Positions 7,141 to 16,208 of a DNA stretch of 46,709 nucleotides are shown piece by piece; the stretch's first letter is position 1, and each line of letters begins with the position of its first letter. The stretch covers positions 1 to 46,709 of the forward strand of contig CAIWGV010000003.1 of NCBI GenBank assembly GCA_903912365.1, written 5' to 3'. Position numbers and translations under genes: made by a program. A model generated the notes under the pieces. The model had not been told where the DNA came from. It did not search any database and saw only the letters and a program-made list of their open reading frames with translations. This stretch comes from an uncultured Alphaproteobacteria bacterium (GTDB taxonomy: Bacteria; Pseudomonadota; Alphaproteobacteria; UBA7879; UBA5542).

Positions 7141-8508
7141 ATGAAACTGACTCTACACAATACGCTGACACGGCAGAAAGAGCCCTTTGTGCCTCTGGAC
7201 TCCGACCACATCAAAATGTATGTATGCGGCCCCACGGTCTATGCCCGGGCTCATATTGGGAATGCACGCCCCGTCGTTGTCTTTGATGTGCTCTTCCGCC
7301 TCTTACAACGCACCTACCCTCAGGTTACTTATGTGAGGAATGTCACAGACATCGATGATAAAATCATCCGCGCCTCCGAGCAGTCAGGCGAACCCATCCA
7401 AACCATTACGGAAAAGTTTCTGAAATTTTATGAAGAAGATATGGGGGCCCTCGGAGCCCTCTCTCCCACCCTTCAACCAAAAGCCACGGAGCACGTAGCT
7501 GAAATGCAAACCATGATCCAGGGATTGATGGACCAAGGTTATGCCTATGAATCCGAAGGTCATGTTTTGTTCAGTGTGGCAAAAGACTCTTCCTATGGGG
7601 CTCTCTCTCGCCTCAAAACAGAAGACCGCATCGTAGGGGCTCGCGTTGAGGTGGCCCCTTACAAACGGGACCCCCAAGACTTTGTTCTCTGGAAACCCTC
7701 TCCTCCTTTCCTTCCTGGCTGGGACAGCCCTTGGGGAAGGGGTCGTCCCGGATGGCACATTGAGTGCTCTGCCATGGCCGCTAAATATCTAGGCCTCACC
7801 TTTGATATTCACGGCGGTGGCCTTGATCTGATTTTTCCCCATCACGAAAACGAAATCGCCCAAAGCCGCTGCGCCCATCACGACGCACCCCTAGCCCAAT
7901 TCTGGCTACACAATGGGCATGTCACCATGAAGGGTGACAAGATGTCCAAATCGGAGGGGAACATTCTCATTGTTGAGAATTTATTGAAAGAGTTTCCGGG
8001 CGAAGTCATTCGACTGGCATTGCTCTCCACCCACTATCGTCAACCTCTCGAGTGGGGTGACGAAACACTCCCCCAGGCCAAAAACGTCCTGGATCGTTTT
8101 TATAGGGCTCTGGATGGATTTAAGGAAGATGTGACCGCCGATCATATTCCTGCTGTCCTTTGGGAGGCTCTCTCCGATGATCTCAATATTCCTGCGGCCC
8201 TCACAGTCCTTCATGATTTAGCTTCTTCCATTCACAAGACAGGAGAATCGAAGCATGCCCTTCAACGACAGCTGAAGGCCTGCGGATTGGTCCTGGGTAT
8301 TCTCCAGAAAGACCCTGAAAGCTGGTTCAAGGGGCACGGCATTCCCTCGACCCTGGGGGATAGAGAAATAGAGTCCCTCATCCAAGAACGTCGGGAAGCG
8401 CGGGCTACTAAGAATTTTTCCCGGGCCGATGAGATTCGGAAAATTCTTGACCAAGCGGGCTTGATTCTGGAAGATAGTCCTGAGAAGACCAAGTGGAGAC
8501 GATCATGA
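7141..8508 (+). CDS. cysS: Cysteinyl-tRNA synthetase
   Basis: A 455-residue class I synthetase that charges cysteine onto tRNA-Cys. Motifs are Cys29 of the zinc site in YVCGPTVYARAHIGNARP (also the HIGH motif), WHIECSAMA and HHENEIAQS with the other zinc ligands, and the KMSKS loop GDKMSKSEGN. The length fits the family. The ATG at 7141 gives the normal N-terminus; no clear ribosome site precedes it. The stop overlaps the start of the amidohydrolase-like gene by four bases (ATGA), so these are one operon with rluB. Confidence 0.96.
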   Translation: MKLTLHNTLTRQKEPFVPLDSDHIKMYVCGPTVYARAHIGNARPVVVFDVLFRLLQRTYPQVTYVRNVTDIDDKIIRASEQSGEPIQTITEKFLKFYEEDMGALGALSPTLQPKATEHVAEMQTMIQGLMDQGYAYESEGHVLFSVAKDSSYGALSRLKTEDRIVGARVEVAPYKRDPQDFVLWKPSPPFLPGWDSPWGRGRPGWHIECSAMAAKYLGLTFDIHGGGLDLIFPHHENEIAQSRCAHHDAPLAQFWLHNGHVTMKGDKMSKSEGNILIVENLLKEFPGEVIRLALLSTHYRQPLEWGDETLPQAKNVLDRFYRALDGFKEDVTADHIPAVLWEALSDDLNIPAALTVLHDLASSIHKTGESKHALQRQLKACGLVLGILQKDPESWFKGHGIPSTLGDREIESLIQERREARATKNFSRADEIRKILDQAGLILEDSPEKTKWRRS

Positions 8509-9221
8509 AGAAACCCATCATTGGCGTCAATCTAGATTATGAAGAGCAAGGGGGAGGATTTTCCCTTCACCCTTGGCATGCCCTTCGCTCTAACTATTTT
8601 GATGTCATTCATCGCTTAGGCGGCACTCCTGTGGGTCTTCCCTCCACCAATATGGACGTGGACAGCGTCTTGGAAATTGTGGATGGGGTCCTGGCCACGG
8701 GCGGCAATGATTATGATCCGACCCTTTTTGGAAAAACGCCCTATTCTCCCCATGAAAAAATCATGAGACAACGCTCTGTTTTTGACATTGCTTTAGTCCG
8801 GGGAGCTCTCTCTAAAAACCTTCCTATTTTGGGTATTTGCGCAGGCTTTCAAGCCCTCAATATCGTCCATGGGGGGTCCATTATCCAGCATATTCCCGAT
8901 AGCCTTGAGAGTGATCTTGAACACAAATCCACGGGTGACGCCCACAAAGCCGTGCATACGGTGGATATTATTGCTGGCACAAAGCTTAGCCATATTTTAG
9001 GCAACCCGGGAACCATCGAAGTAAATTCCTTTCATCATCAGGGCATCGATCAGCTGGGTCAAGGTCTCCGTGTGAATGCAAAGGCTTCTGATGGCCTGAT
9101 TGAAGGCATCGAGAACCCTGACTATAAATTTTGTATGGGCGTCCAGTGGCACCCGGAATACGGCGTCACTGCCTATGATAACCAGCTTATCCAAAGCTTC
9201 ATCAGCGCTTGCCTCCCATGA
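8505..9221 (+). CDS. Class I glutamine amidotransferase-like hydrolase, peptidase C26 (PuuD-like)
   Basis: A 238-residue protein of the gamma-glutamyl-GABA hydrolase family. The nucleophile is Cys112 in LGICAGFQALNIVHGGS. The His/Glu pair is in GVQWHPEY near residue 219. The substrate-loop motif ATGGNDYDP is near 64-72, and NSFHHQGID near 175 is family-typical. Such enzymes cleave gamma-glutamyl amide bonds; PuuD acts in putrescine breakdown, but no other puu genes are here, so the substrate is open. The start at 8505 overlaps the cysS stop, with GGAG just upstream. An in-frame ATG at 8493 also exists but is less well placed. The stop overlaps the rluB start by four bases. Confidence 0.88.
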   Translation: MKKPIIGVNLDYEEQGGGFSLHPWHALRSNYFDVIHRLGGTPVGLPSTNMDVDSVLEIVDGVLATGGNDYDPTLFGKTPYSPHEKIMRQRSVFDIALVRGALSKNLPILGICAGFQALNIVHGGSIIQHIPDSLESDLEHKSTGDAHKAVHTVDIIAGTKLSHILGNPGTIEVNSFHHQGIDQLGQGLRVNAKASDGLIEGIENPDYKFCMGVQWHPEYGVTAYDNQLIQSFISACLP

Positions 9222-9958
9222 TAGAAAAAGGAGAACGTCTGGCTAAGGTAATGGCCCGCGCGGGTATTTGCTCCCGCCGCAAAGCTGAGGAGCTCATCCT
9301 GCAGGGCAAGGTCTCCGTTGACGGCACTACCATCCTGACCCCTGCCTTTAATGTGACATCCTGCAATGTGGTAAAGGTGGATGGCACCCTTCTTCCCCAA
9401 AAAGAACAAACCCGTCTTTGGAAATACCACAAACCCGCTGGATTTATCTGTTCCCAGGGTGACCCTCAGGGCCGCGAAACTGTCTTTGATGAAATCGCGA
9501 AACGCTTTCCCCACCTGCCTCCTTATATCATCTCCATTGGGCGATTAGATTTTAATTCCGAAGGCCTTCTTCTTCTCACTAATGATGGAAACTTATCCCG
9601 CCATCTGGAGCTCCCTTCCACGGGCTGGGTTCGTCGCTACCGGGTGCGGGTCAAAGGACATCCCGACCCAGAACAGATGGCTAGCCTGAAAGACGGCATC
9701 ACCATCGAGGGTGTCCACTATACTAATGTAATCGTCACTGTGGAAAAAAAGGAGTCCAATTCTACCCTCCTTACTGTAAAATTGTCAGAGGGAAAAAACC
9801 GAGAAATTCGGCGCATCATGCAGCATCTAGGCTATCACGTCATGAGCCTCATGCGCCTCAGTTATGGCCCTTTTCTTTTAGGAAATTTAGGTCCAAATGA
9901 ATTAGCAGAGATTCCTCAAAAGTTCTTGAAAGAACAATTAGGAGAAAAATTCTCTTAA
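9218..9958 (+). CDS. rluB: Ribosomal large-subunit pseudouridine synthase B
   Basis: A 246-residue RsuA/RluB-family enzyme that turns uridine into pseudouridine in 23S rRNA. An N-terminal S4 RNA-binding domain (ERLAKVMARAGICSRRKAEE, residues 6-25) is followed by the synthase domain with catalytic Asp111 in GRLDFNSEGLLLLTNDG. KLSEGKNREIRRIM near residue 190 is the other family signature. RluB rather than RsuA or RluF is favoured by length and the alphaproteobacterial N-terminus. The start at 9218 forms an ATGA overlap with the upstream gene; an ATG at 9209 is in frame but upstream of the coupling point. Confidence 0.92.
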   Translation: MIEKGERLAKVMARAGICSRRKAEELILQGKVSVDGTTILTPAFNVTSCNVVKVDGTLLPQKEQTRLWKYHKPAGFICSQGDPQGRETVFDEIAKRFPHLPPYIISIGRLDFNSEGLLLLTNDGNLSRHLELPSTGWVRRYRVRVKGHPDPEQMASLKDGITIEGVHYTNVIVTVEKKESNSTLLTVKLSEGKNREIRRIMQHLGYHVMSLMRLSYGPFLLGNLGPNELAEIPQKFLKEQLGEKFS

Positions 9959-9966
9959 AAAATAGC

Positions 9967-9996
9967 TTGTTGGTCTTCCTCTAATTCTCTTATCAT
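9967..9996 (+). promoter_or_regulatory. Putative promoter of the beta-barrel gene
   Basis: TTGTTG (9967-9972) and TATCAT (9991-9996) are 18 bases apart in the short gap after rluB. Transcription would start near 10003, leaving a leader of only about ten bases before the ATG at 10014 or about 25 before the in-frame GTG at 10029. Confidence 0.4.
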
Positions 9997-10013
9997 AAAA
10001 ATATAGGTTATAA

Positions 10014-11078
10014 ATGGGCAGGCCCGACGTGACACGAAGTTTTTTTCGTAATTCAATTATACTTTTTTTTCTGTGTTCCACGTTCTCCTACGCGGCACAA
10101 ACAAATAATTTAAACACCATTGCGGCGTCTCACCGCCATGTTCATGATATGGCGGCAGCCCATCAGCAAAGCATCTCCAAAGGCCTAGCGGTCGCCCGCA
10201 TGGAGGGGGCTCATACAACTGGGCAGTTGGTCGCAAAATGCACGAAAGATTCCTGTAAAAACAAACCTGACAAAACAGGTGTCTGGGTTCAACCTCTCGG
10301 GCTTATTGTGCGTCAGAAGAACAATGGGTCCACCCCCGGCTTTAAAAGTCGAACAGGAGCCCTCTTGGTAGGGGTCGATTCTAAAATAAAAGAGGGTCTT
10401 ATCTTGGGAGGCGCCCTGGGTTATGGATCTGCGGTTATGAGTTTCAATCTGAATGCTGGAAAATCTCATGTTTACGATTCATTTTTAACCCTTTTCGGAA
10501 CTTGGTTTGGAGACATCTGGTATACGGAAGCATCCCTCTTGGGAGGACTCCAAAAATATCGAGTGGCTCGAAACACAGGAACTAATAATCTCTTTGTTTT
10601 TAACCATCATAGGGGCTATCAGATTTCTCCCCATCTAGGAGGCGGATATATTTTCTCCAGGAGAGAATACCAATTAAGACCCTATGCAACCGCTGATTAC
10701 GCTTACTCTTCCCAAACAGGGCACCTGGATACAGGACCTGGAGCCCCGAGTATTTACATTGAGAAGAGTGACTCCAGCATGCTTCGATTAGAAGGCGGTT
10801 TTAATCTATCAAAAAAATCCGATCATGAAAAATTTTATTCCAAGCTATCCCTCCAGCTGGCTGTCGTAAACAAACGCCCTTTAAAGAGGGGGTCTATTAT
10901 CGCCTCCAATGGGTTGACCTATCAGACCACCAAAAAAGCAGCCACGGCTTTCTCTCCGGGTCTTGAAGCTTTCCTCTCTTTTGATGATGGATATTCTCTC
11001 AGCGCTTTCTGGGTCGGAGAATATGCAACCCAATATACTCAGCAAGAGATTTTTATAAAATTTAGAAAAACTCTCTGA
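10014..11078 (+). CDS. Autotransporter-type outer-membrane beta-barrel protein
   Basis: A 354-residue protein. A signal peptide runs to about residue 28 (SIILFFLCSTFSYAA). A short segment of about 60 residues includes one Cys pair (CTKDSC). From residue 85 onward (GVWVQPLGLIVRQ) the pattern is that of an autotransporter C-terminal barrel: alternating strands with Gly-rich turns such as GALLVGVD, GGALGYGS, TLFGTWFGDIWYTEASLLGG and PHLGGGYIFSRREY. The last strand is YTQQEIFIKFRKTL, ending in Leu rather than the more usual Phe. The passenger is nearly absent, so this is a stand-alone barrel or a gene that lost its passenger. The start could be the ATG at 10014 or the GTG at 10029. Confidence 0.75.
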   Translation: MGRPDVTRSFFRNSIILFFLCSTFSYAAQTNNLNTIAASHRHVHDMAAAHQQSISKGLAVARMEGAHTTGQLVAKCTKDSCKNKPDKTGVWVQPLGLIVRQKNNGSTPGFKSRTGALLVGVDSKIKEGLILGGALGYGSAVMSFNLNAGKSHVYDSFLTLFGTWFGDIWYTEASLLGGLQKYRVARNTGTNNLFVFNHHRGYQISPHLGGGYIFSRREYQLRPYATADYAYSSQTGHLDTGPGAPSIYIEKSDSSMLRLEGGFNLSKKSDHEKFYSKLSLQLAVVNKRPLKRGSIIASNGLTYQTTKKAATAFSPGLEAFLSFDDGYSLSAFWVGEYATQYTQQEIFIKFRKTL

Positions 11079-11159
11079 GAGAGATTAGGTCAACAAAATA
11101 CCTTTTTCTTATAATTTGTTTATGGTAAAACCAATCTATAATCCAGATGAGGGTCTGTC

Positions 11160-11921
11160 ATGAACAAACTATTTTTAAGCATTTACTTGTTTTCTATGTT
11201 TTTTTTCTGTGGTGCCAGCAATGCTGCTCCGGCGCATATGAGCAGTGCTTACGATTTGTTTCAGGAAAAATGTCGGCAAGTAGCCACTCCTGGCTCTTAT
11301 GATCCTTACCCAGACTTAAAAACTTCCCTTGATTTTAAAAGAGCCTATGCGGCAACCCCCGCGGCGACGGGTTATGGAGCTCATTACCTTGGTTTTTTAC
11401 CAGAGATGGACCTATGTTTAGAGAAAATTGAGAAGAATGTTACACCCGAGATTCAATCAAAACTTCTAAATGTTATTCTTCATTTTGCCTCTCTTCATGA
11501 TTCTAAATCTCCTGTCAGAAAGGCTTCGTCTAAATTTGTCTCTCCCAACATTCTCATGCAGTTTTTTCAATCATTGGATTTGGAGTATTGCAAGTCTTTA
11601 CCTACGGAGCTTCTTGTTTTAAACATAGGAATGCAGTTACAACGGTTAAAAACTATACCCAACCTTCCCCCAAGAGAACTTAATGAAAAAATAAGGAGAA
11701 TAACTAGCGCGAGCTCTTCAAAATTAGAGGAAGAGATAAATTCTAAAGTTAAGATCAACCCAGGGTATCCTGTGTCTCTTACTCAGATAGTAGACGCTCT
11801 TCTCTTCCCGCCTCAACCGGACCTAGTCCCTGACGATTCCGCTGTTCGATCTTCTTGGGAGATCCTCTCTCCTTTTTCCCCAACCCCTCCAAATTCCCAG
11901 CCCGGTTCCATGGAGTTGTAA
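11160..11921 (+). CDS. Exported helical protein of unknown function
   Basis: A 253-residue protein I do not recognise. A signal peptide (about residues 1-22, ending SNAA) leads into a mostly helical mature part with cysteines near residues 38, 91 and 141, and a Pro/Ser-rich tail (SPFSPTPPNSQPGS). GAGGG six bases before the ATG is a good ribosome site, and TATAAT at 11137-11142 is a likely -10 box, so the gene has its own transcript. It follows the beta-barrel gene after 81 bases and converges on infB. Confidence 0.7.
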   Translation: MNKLFLSIYLFSMFFFCGASNAAPAHMSSAYDLFQEKCRQVATPGSYDPYPDLKTSLDFKRAYAATPAATGYGAHYLGFLPEMDLCLEKIEKNVTPEIQSKLLNVILHFASLHDSKSPVRKASSKFVSPNILMQFFQSLDLEYCKSLPTELLVLNIGMQLQRLKTIPNLPPRELNEKIRRITSASSSKLEEEINSKVKINPGYPVSLTQIVDALLFPPQPDLVPDDSAVRSSWEILSPFSPTPPNSQPGSMEL

Positions 11922-12005
11922 TTTTTTTAAGGATAGATCACCGAAAAATCTGAACGATTTCTTCGTGAGAATTTTTTTATTTGTGAATATTTAAAATATC
12001 AGAAC

Positions 12006-14504
12006 CTACAGCGTCCGAGCGATGGTCTCAATCTCTGAGCACTCAATAACATCTCCTTCTCGGATGTTTTCGTAGTTCTCAAAGGCCATACCACATTCGA
12101 AGCCCTGTTTGACTTCTTTGACTTCGTCTTTCATGCGTTTGAGGGTCTTTAAGGCCCCTTCATGAATCACAACGTCATCCCGTAACAAGCGCACTTTGGC
12201 GCCGCGCTTCACGAGACCTTCCGTTACATAACATCCAGCCACCATGCCGGATCCCGTAATCTTGAAAACTTTTCGGATCTCAGCCCGTCCTAAGAAATGT
12301 TCCTTGAGTGTTGGGGACAAAAGACCGCCAAGGAGTGCTTTTACATCTTCGAGGGCATCATAAATGATGGAATAATACCGGATTTCCAGGTTATCCCTCT
12401 GGGCCATTTCCCGCGCTTGCAGGTTAGCCCGCACGTTGAATCCGAGGACCAGCGCTTTCGAGGCTTTCGCCAAGGAAATATCCGTCTCATTAATACCGCC
12501 CACACCACTGTGAAGAATACGAACGGAAACTTCGTCCGTCTGCATTTTCTGTAGACTTGTAATAATGGCCTCCATGGAGCCCTGGACGTCAGCCTTAATC
12601 AAAATAGCCAGTTCTTTATGGGTTCCCTGCTGGGCAAATAGATTCTCCATCTTCTGCTTATCGTAGGAAATAGAAAGCTTTTCGCGCAACTTACTCTGGC
12701 GATATTCCGCCACTTCTCTAGCTTTTGATTCTTCTTGGGTTACCACGAAAGCATCGCCTGCTTCCGGCAATCCGTTTAATCCAATAACCTCCACGGGAAC
12801 AGACGGACCCGCTTCTTTGATGGACTGCCCATGATCATTGATCAAGGCCCGCACACGACCCCACTGGGCTCCCGCCACAAAGAAATCCCCAATCTTCAGA
12901 GTTCCCTTTTGAATAAGCGTTGTGGCCACAGGGCCCCGACCTTTTTCCAGTTTGGACTCAATCACCACACCGGCAGCTAACCGGTTAGGATTTCCCTTCA
13001 AATTCATTATTTCTGCCTGAAGCAAAATAGCCTCTTCCAGCTTATCCAGATTCAGTTTCTGCTTAGCAGACACTTCCACCGAGAGGATATCTCCCCCCAG
13101 CTCCTCCACGAAAATTTCGTGTTGCATCAAAGACTGACGCACCTTGTTGGCATTTGCATCGGGTTTATCAATTTTATTAATGGCCACAATAACGGGCACT
13201 TTTGCCGCCTTTGCGTGGTTAATGGCTTCAACAGTCTGATCTTTAATACCATCATCGGCTGCCACTACCAATACCACGATATCCGTCGCATTGGCACCGC
13301 GCGCCCGCATTTCTGTAAAGGCCGCATGTCCTGGCGTATCAATAAAGGTAATCTTTTGCCCAGATTTCAATGTCACCTGATAGGCCCCGATATGTTGGGT
13401 AATACCCCCCGCTTCTGTCGAGACCACATCCGTGGTGCGCAGGGCATCCAAAAGAGATGTCTTTCCATGATCCACATGTCCCATAATGGTCACTACTGGC
13501 GCCCGAGGCTGCAAGTTCGTTTCCACATCCGTTTCCTGGATCAACACATCTTCCACATCTGAATCTGCTACACGCTTTACTTTGTGACCTAATTCTTCCG
13601 CCACCAGCTGAGCTGTATCTCCATCGATAGATTGGGGCAAGGTTACCATCATGCCCAGCTTCATAAAGCATTTTACAACGTCGGATGACCGCTCCGCCAT
13701 CCGGTTTGCCAGCTCTTGCACAGAAATAGATTCAGGAATAACCACTTCTCGCACGATTTTTTCCTGAGACATGCCCATGCGTTGCATTTTGAGCCGTTCT
13801 TTTTCCCGAGCCCGTTTCAGAGAAGCTAAGCTTCGACTGCGGCGAGATTGAAAACCTTCTTCTCCTCCTTCATTGGAGAGGGCTTGAGTGACGCTGATCT
13901 TTCCAGGGCGCCGAAGTTCGAAGCTTTTTCCAGGAACTTGCTTTTTAATTTCAAAGGTTTTGAATTTGGATTTTTTCTCGTCCTCATTATTATCTTGTTG
14001 AGGCGCACTATGAGGGGTAATCTCTAAGACTTCTTCTTCAAGCTCAACAGCCGCTGCTTCTGCATTTCTGATTTCTTCTTCTCTGAGTTGTCGAAGTTCT
14101 TCGCTGCGGCGAGAAGATTCATCCAGGAGGGCCGCTTTTTGCTCCACAAATTTGCTGGCCCCCTGCAAAGCCTTAAGACGAGCTTCTCTCTCTTCTTCTG
14201 TTAAAATCTTAACTGCCTTTTCACGGGGAGCTTCAGAGAGAGAATGCTTCTCTTCTTGAGTTTTTTCAATCTTGGGTAAGGGCTTTGTAAAGACCGGCTG
14301 AGAAGATCTCATACCAGAATCTTCTTTGGGAGCTTGTCCTGTCGACGTCTCAGAAATAGATCGATTTTTCTTCACTTCGACGATGACGGTCTTTGAACGC
14401 CCTGCAGCACGGCGATCTCCTGAGCCCAAAGCAGTCAGATCCACCTTCCGGGATAGAGTTAACGGCTTCTTCTTATCTTCCGTTTGGTCAGTTCGATCAG
14501 ACAT
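12006..14504 (-). CDS. infB: Translation initiation factor IF-2
   Basis: A GTPase of about 832 residues that places initiator tRNA on the 30S subunit. The first 260 residues are a charged linker with long Glu/Arg/Lys coiled coil. The IF2 N-domain follows ([20 protein letters not shown]). The G domain has GHVDHGKT (G1), DTPGH (G3) and NKID (G4). Domains II, III and IV follow, ending with [21 protein letters not shown] six bases upstream (14510) is also in frame; the ATG at 14504 lies directly after AGGTGAG and is preferred. It follows nusA at a distance of 25 bases. The usual ylxR gene between nusA and infB is missing, as is rbfA downstream. Confidence 0.96.
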   Translation of the reverse strand: MSDRTDQTEDKKKPLTLSRKVDLTALGSGDRRAAGRSKTVIVEVKKNRSISETSTGQAPKEDSGMRSSQPVFTKPLPKIEKTQEEKHSLSEAPREKAVKILTEEEREARLKALQGASKFVEQKAALLDESSRRSEELRQLREEEIRNAEAAAVELEEEVLEITPHSAPQQDNNEDEKKSKFKTFEIKKQVPGKSFELRRPGKISVTQALSNEGGEEGFQSRRSRSLASLKRAREKERLKMQRMGMSQEKIVREVVIPESISVQELANRMAERSSDVVKCFMKLGMMVTLPQSIDGDTAQLVAEELGHKVKRVADSDVEDVLIQETDVETNLQPRAPVVTIMGHVDHGKTSLLDALRTTDVVSTEAGGITQHIGAYQVTLKSGQKITFIDTPGHAAFTEMRARGANATDIVVLVVAADDGIKDQTVEAINHAKAAKVPVIVAINKIDKPDANANKVRQSLMQHEIFVEELGGDILSVEVSAKQKLNLDKLEEAILLQAEIMNLKGNPNRLAAGVVIESKLEKGRGPVATTLIQKGTLKIGDFFVAGAQWGRVRALINDHGQSIKEAGPSVPVEVIGLNGLPEAGDAFVVTQEESKAREVAEYRQSKLREKLSISYDKQKMENLFAQQGTHKELAILIKADVQGSMEAIITSLQKMQTDEVSVRILHSGVGGINETDISLAKASKALVLGFNVRANLQAREMAQRDNLEIRYYSIIYDALEDVKALLGGLLSPTLKEHFLGRAEIRKVFKITGSGMVAGCYVTEGLVKRGAKVRLLRDDVVIHEGALKTLKRMKDEVKEVKQGFECGMAFENYENIREGDVIECSEIETIARTL

Positions 14505-14529
14505 ACTCACCTAAATTCTGTTGCGAAGC

Positions 14530-16026
14530 TTATTCTTCAAACCAATGAGCCCGAGCCTTCATGATAATATCATTGGCTTGCTCTTGGGTTAGGATCTTGG
14601 ACTGCAAAAGTTCCAACAACTCATCGGATGCAAGGTCTCCCAGATCATCCAAAGTCTTAATGTTGTTTTGGCCTAATTTCACAATCATTTCAAGAGTTAA
14701 TCCGTCAAGCTCCTGAACTTCTTTTGAAATATCCAATTTGCTCAACTCTTTCTTGAGAGCCACCTTCTGGTTTTTCAGGAACTTTTCCGCCCGACTTTGG
14801 ATTTCTGTAGCAAGCTCCAGATCAAATCCTTCAATGGCTGCAAGTTCTTCCAGAGGAATCTCTGTAATTTCTTCCAGAGCGTTAAACCCTTCCATCACCA
14901 AAAGCTGGGCGATCATTTCATCCACATCGAGAGCCTCTGTGAAGAGACTGGATTTCTCCTTCAGCTCTTGGGCACGACGACTGGCCTCTTGATCCTCTGT
15001 CATGATACTAATTTCAAAGTTCGTCAACAAAGACGCAAGACGCACGTTTTGTCCCCGACGACCAATGGCCAAACTCTGTTGGTCTTCTGGCACAACCACT
15101 TCCACGCGACTCGCATTCTCATCCAATACAACTTTCGTGATTTCAGCTGGCGCAAGGGCGTTAATGATAAAGGTAGCTTTATCGGGAGACCAAAGGACAA
15201 TGTCCACTTTTTCCCCTTGTAGCTCATTCACCACAGCTTGCACACGGCTTCCCCGCATTCCAACGCAAGCGCCCACAGGGTCAATGCTGTTATCTTTAGA
15301 TTTTACAGCAATCTTCGCTCGACTTCCTGGATCCCGGGCCACAGAGATGATCTCAATGGTCCCATCATAAATTTCTGGAACTTCTTGATAGAATAGCTTT
15401 GCCATGAAGTTCGGGTGAGCCCGAGAGAGGAACACCTGAGGTCCTCTGAGTTCAGGACGTACGTCCAAAACATAACACCGGAGTCGATCTCCAGGACGCA
15501 GATTTTCCCTAGGAATGGATTCATCCCGACGAAGTAACGCTTCTGTGCGCCCCACATCAATCATGCAGTTTCCATATTCTATTCGCTTGACAGTACCCGT
15601 CACCACTTCGCCAATTTTGTCTTTAAATTCTTCGTACTGGCGTTGGCGTTCTGCTGTCCGTACCCGACTGGAAATTACCTGGCGCGCTGCCTGCGTCGCC
15701 ACACGGCCAAACTCTATGGGCGGCAATGGTTCAATGAAGAAATCCCCCACAGCCAATTCTTTATCATGTTGATGGGCTTCTTCCAGCGTCAACTGCTTTG
15801 AAGAGTCTTCTAAAACCTCAACAACTTCGCGATATCTTTCAATGGTGATATGGCCCGACTTCCGGTCAATATGCACCCGAATATCGTTCTCATTCCCATA
15901 CTTGAGACGACCTATCTTTTGAATAGCGTCTTCCATAGCGATCAGAACTTCTTCCGGATCAATCCCTTTTTCCCGCGCCACTGCTTCTGCGATCTGAAGC
16001 GCTTCACGATTAATTGCTATAGCCAT
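14530..16026 (-). CDS. nusA: Transcription termination/antitermination factor NusA
   Basis: A 498-residue protein that binds RNA polymerase and controls pausing, termination and antitermination. The order is the N-terminal polymerase-binding domain (1-125, starting MAIAINREALQIAEAVAREKG), S1 (about 130-200, IGEVVTGTVKRIEYGN), two KH domains (about 205-345, with DPVGACVGMRGSRVQAV and VPEDQQSLAIGRRGQNVRLA), and C-terminal repeats ending RAHWFEE. Length and order are those of alphaproteobacterial NusA. The gene normally preceding nusA, rimP, is not adjacent. A promoter and an attenuator-like hairpin lie in its leader. Confidence 0.96.
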   Translation of the reverse strand: MAIAINREALQIAEAVAREKGIDPEEVLIAMEDAIQKIGRLKYGNENDIRVHIDRKSGHITIERYREVVEVLEDSSKQLTLEEAHQHDKELAVGDFFIEPLPPIEFGRVATQAARQVISSRVRTAERQRQYEEFKDKIGEVVTGTVKRIEYGNCMIDVGRTEALLRRDESIPRENLRPGDRLRCYVLDVRPELRGPQVFLSRAHPNFMAKLFYQEVPEIYDGTIEIISVARDPGSRAKIAVKSKDNSIDPVGACVGMRGSRVQAVVNELQGEKVDIVLWSPDKATFIINALAPAEITKVVLDENASRVEVVVPEDQQSLAIGRRGQNVRLASLLTNFEISIMTEDQEASRRAQELKEKSSLFTEALDVDEMIAQLLVMEGFNALEEITEIPLEELAAIEGFDLELATEIQSRAEKFLKNQKVALKKELSKLDISKEVQELDGLTLEMIVKLGQNNIKTLDDLGDLASDELLELLQSKILTQEQANDIIMKARAHWFEE

Positions 16027-16066
16027 TTTTCCCTCATAAACCTTTAACCAGTCCCCATTTAAACAA

Positions 16067-16092
16067 AAAGGCGGATTCCAGGATCCACCTTT
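16067..16092 (-). terminator. Attenuator- or terminator-like hairpin in the nusA leader
   Basis: On the minus strand AAAGG-T-GGAT, a six-base loop and ATCC-G-CCTTT form a stem of nine pairs with one mismatch (16067-16092). It is followed at once by the T tract TTTTTGTTT. It lies about 41 bases before the nusA ATG and downstream of the promoter at 16126-16153, so it would be transcribed in the leader. That geometry is what an attenuator would look like, which makes sense for an autoregulated termination factor. It could instead terminate transcripts arriving from the gene at 16209-17066. Confidence 0.55.
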
Positions 16093-16125
16093 ATAAAACT
16101 CACAATAGAAGGACTTGTAACCCGG

Positions 16126-16153
16126 AGTATACTGATTTTTTTTAATAAATCAA
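16126..16153 (-). promoter_or_regulatory. nusA-infB promoter
   Basis: A -35 TTGATT (16148-16153) and -10 TATACT (16126-16131) with a 16-base, A-rich spacer. The expected start near 16119 gives a leader of about 93 bases that contains the hairpin at 16067-16092. Confidence 0.6.
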
Positions 16154-16208
16154 GTTTGTTATGCAACTATGAAACCTTGAGAATGATCCAAAAAGAGATT
16201 TCCTTTAC

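Noticed and set aside
6963-7286. Plus-strand open frame of 107 codons before cysS
   Set aside because: It overlaps the first 146 bases of cysS in another frame and shows no protein-like pattern.
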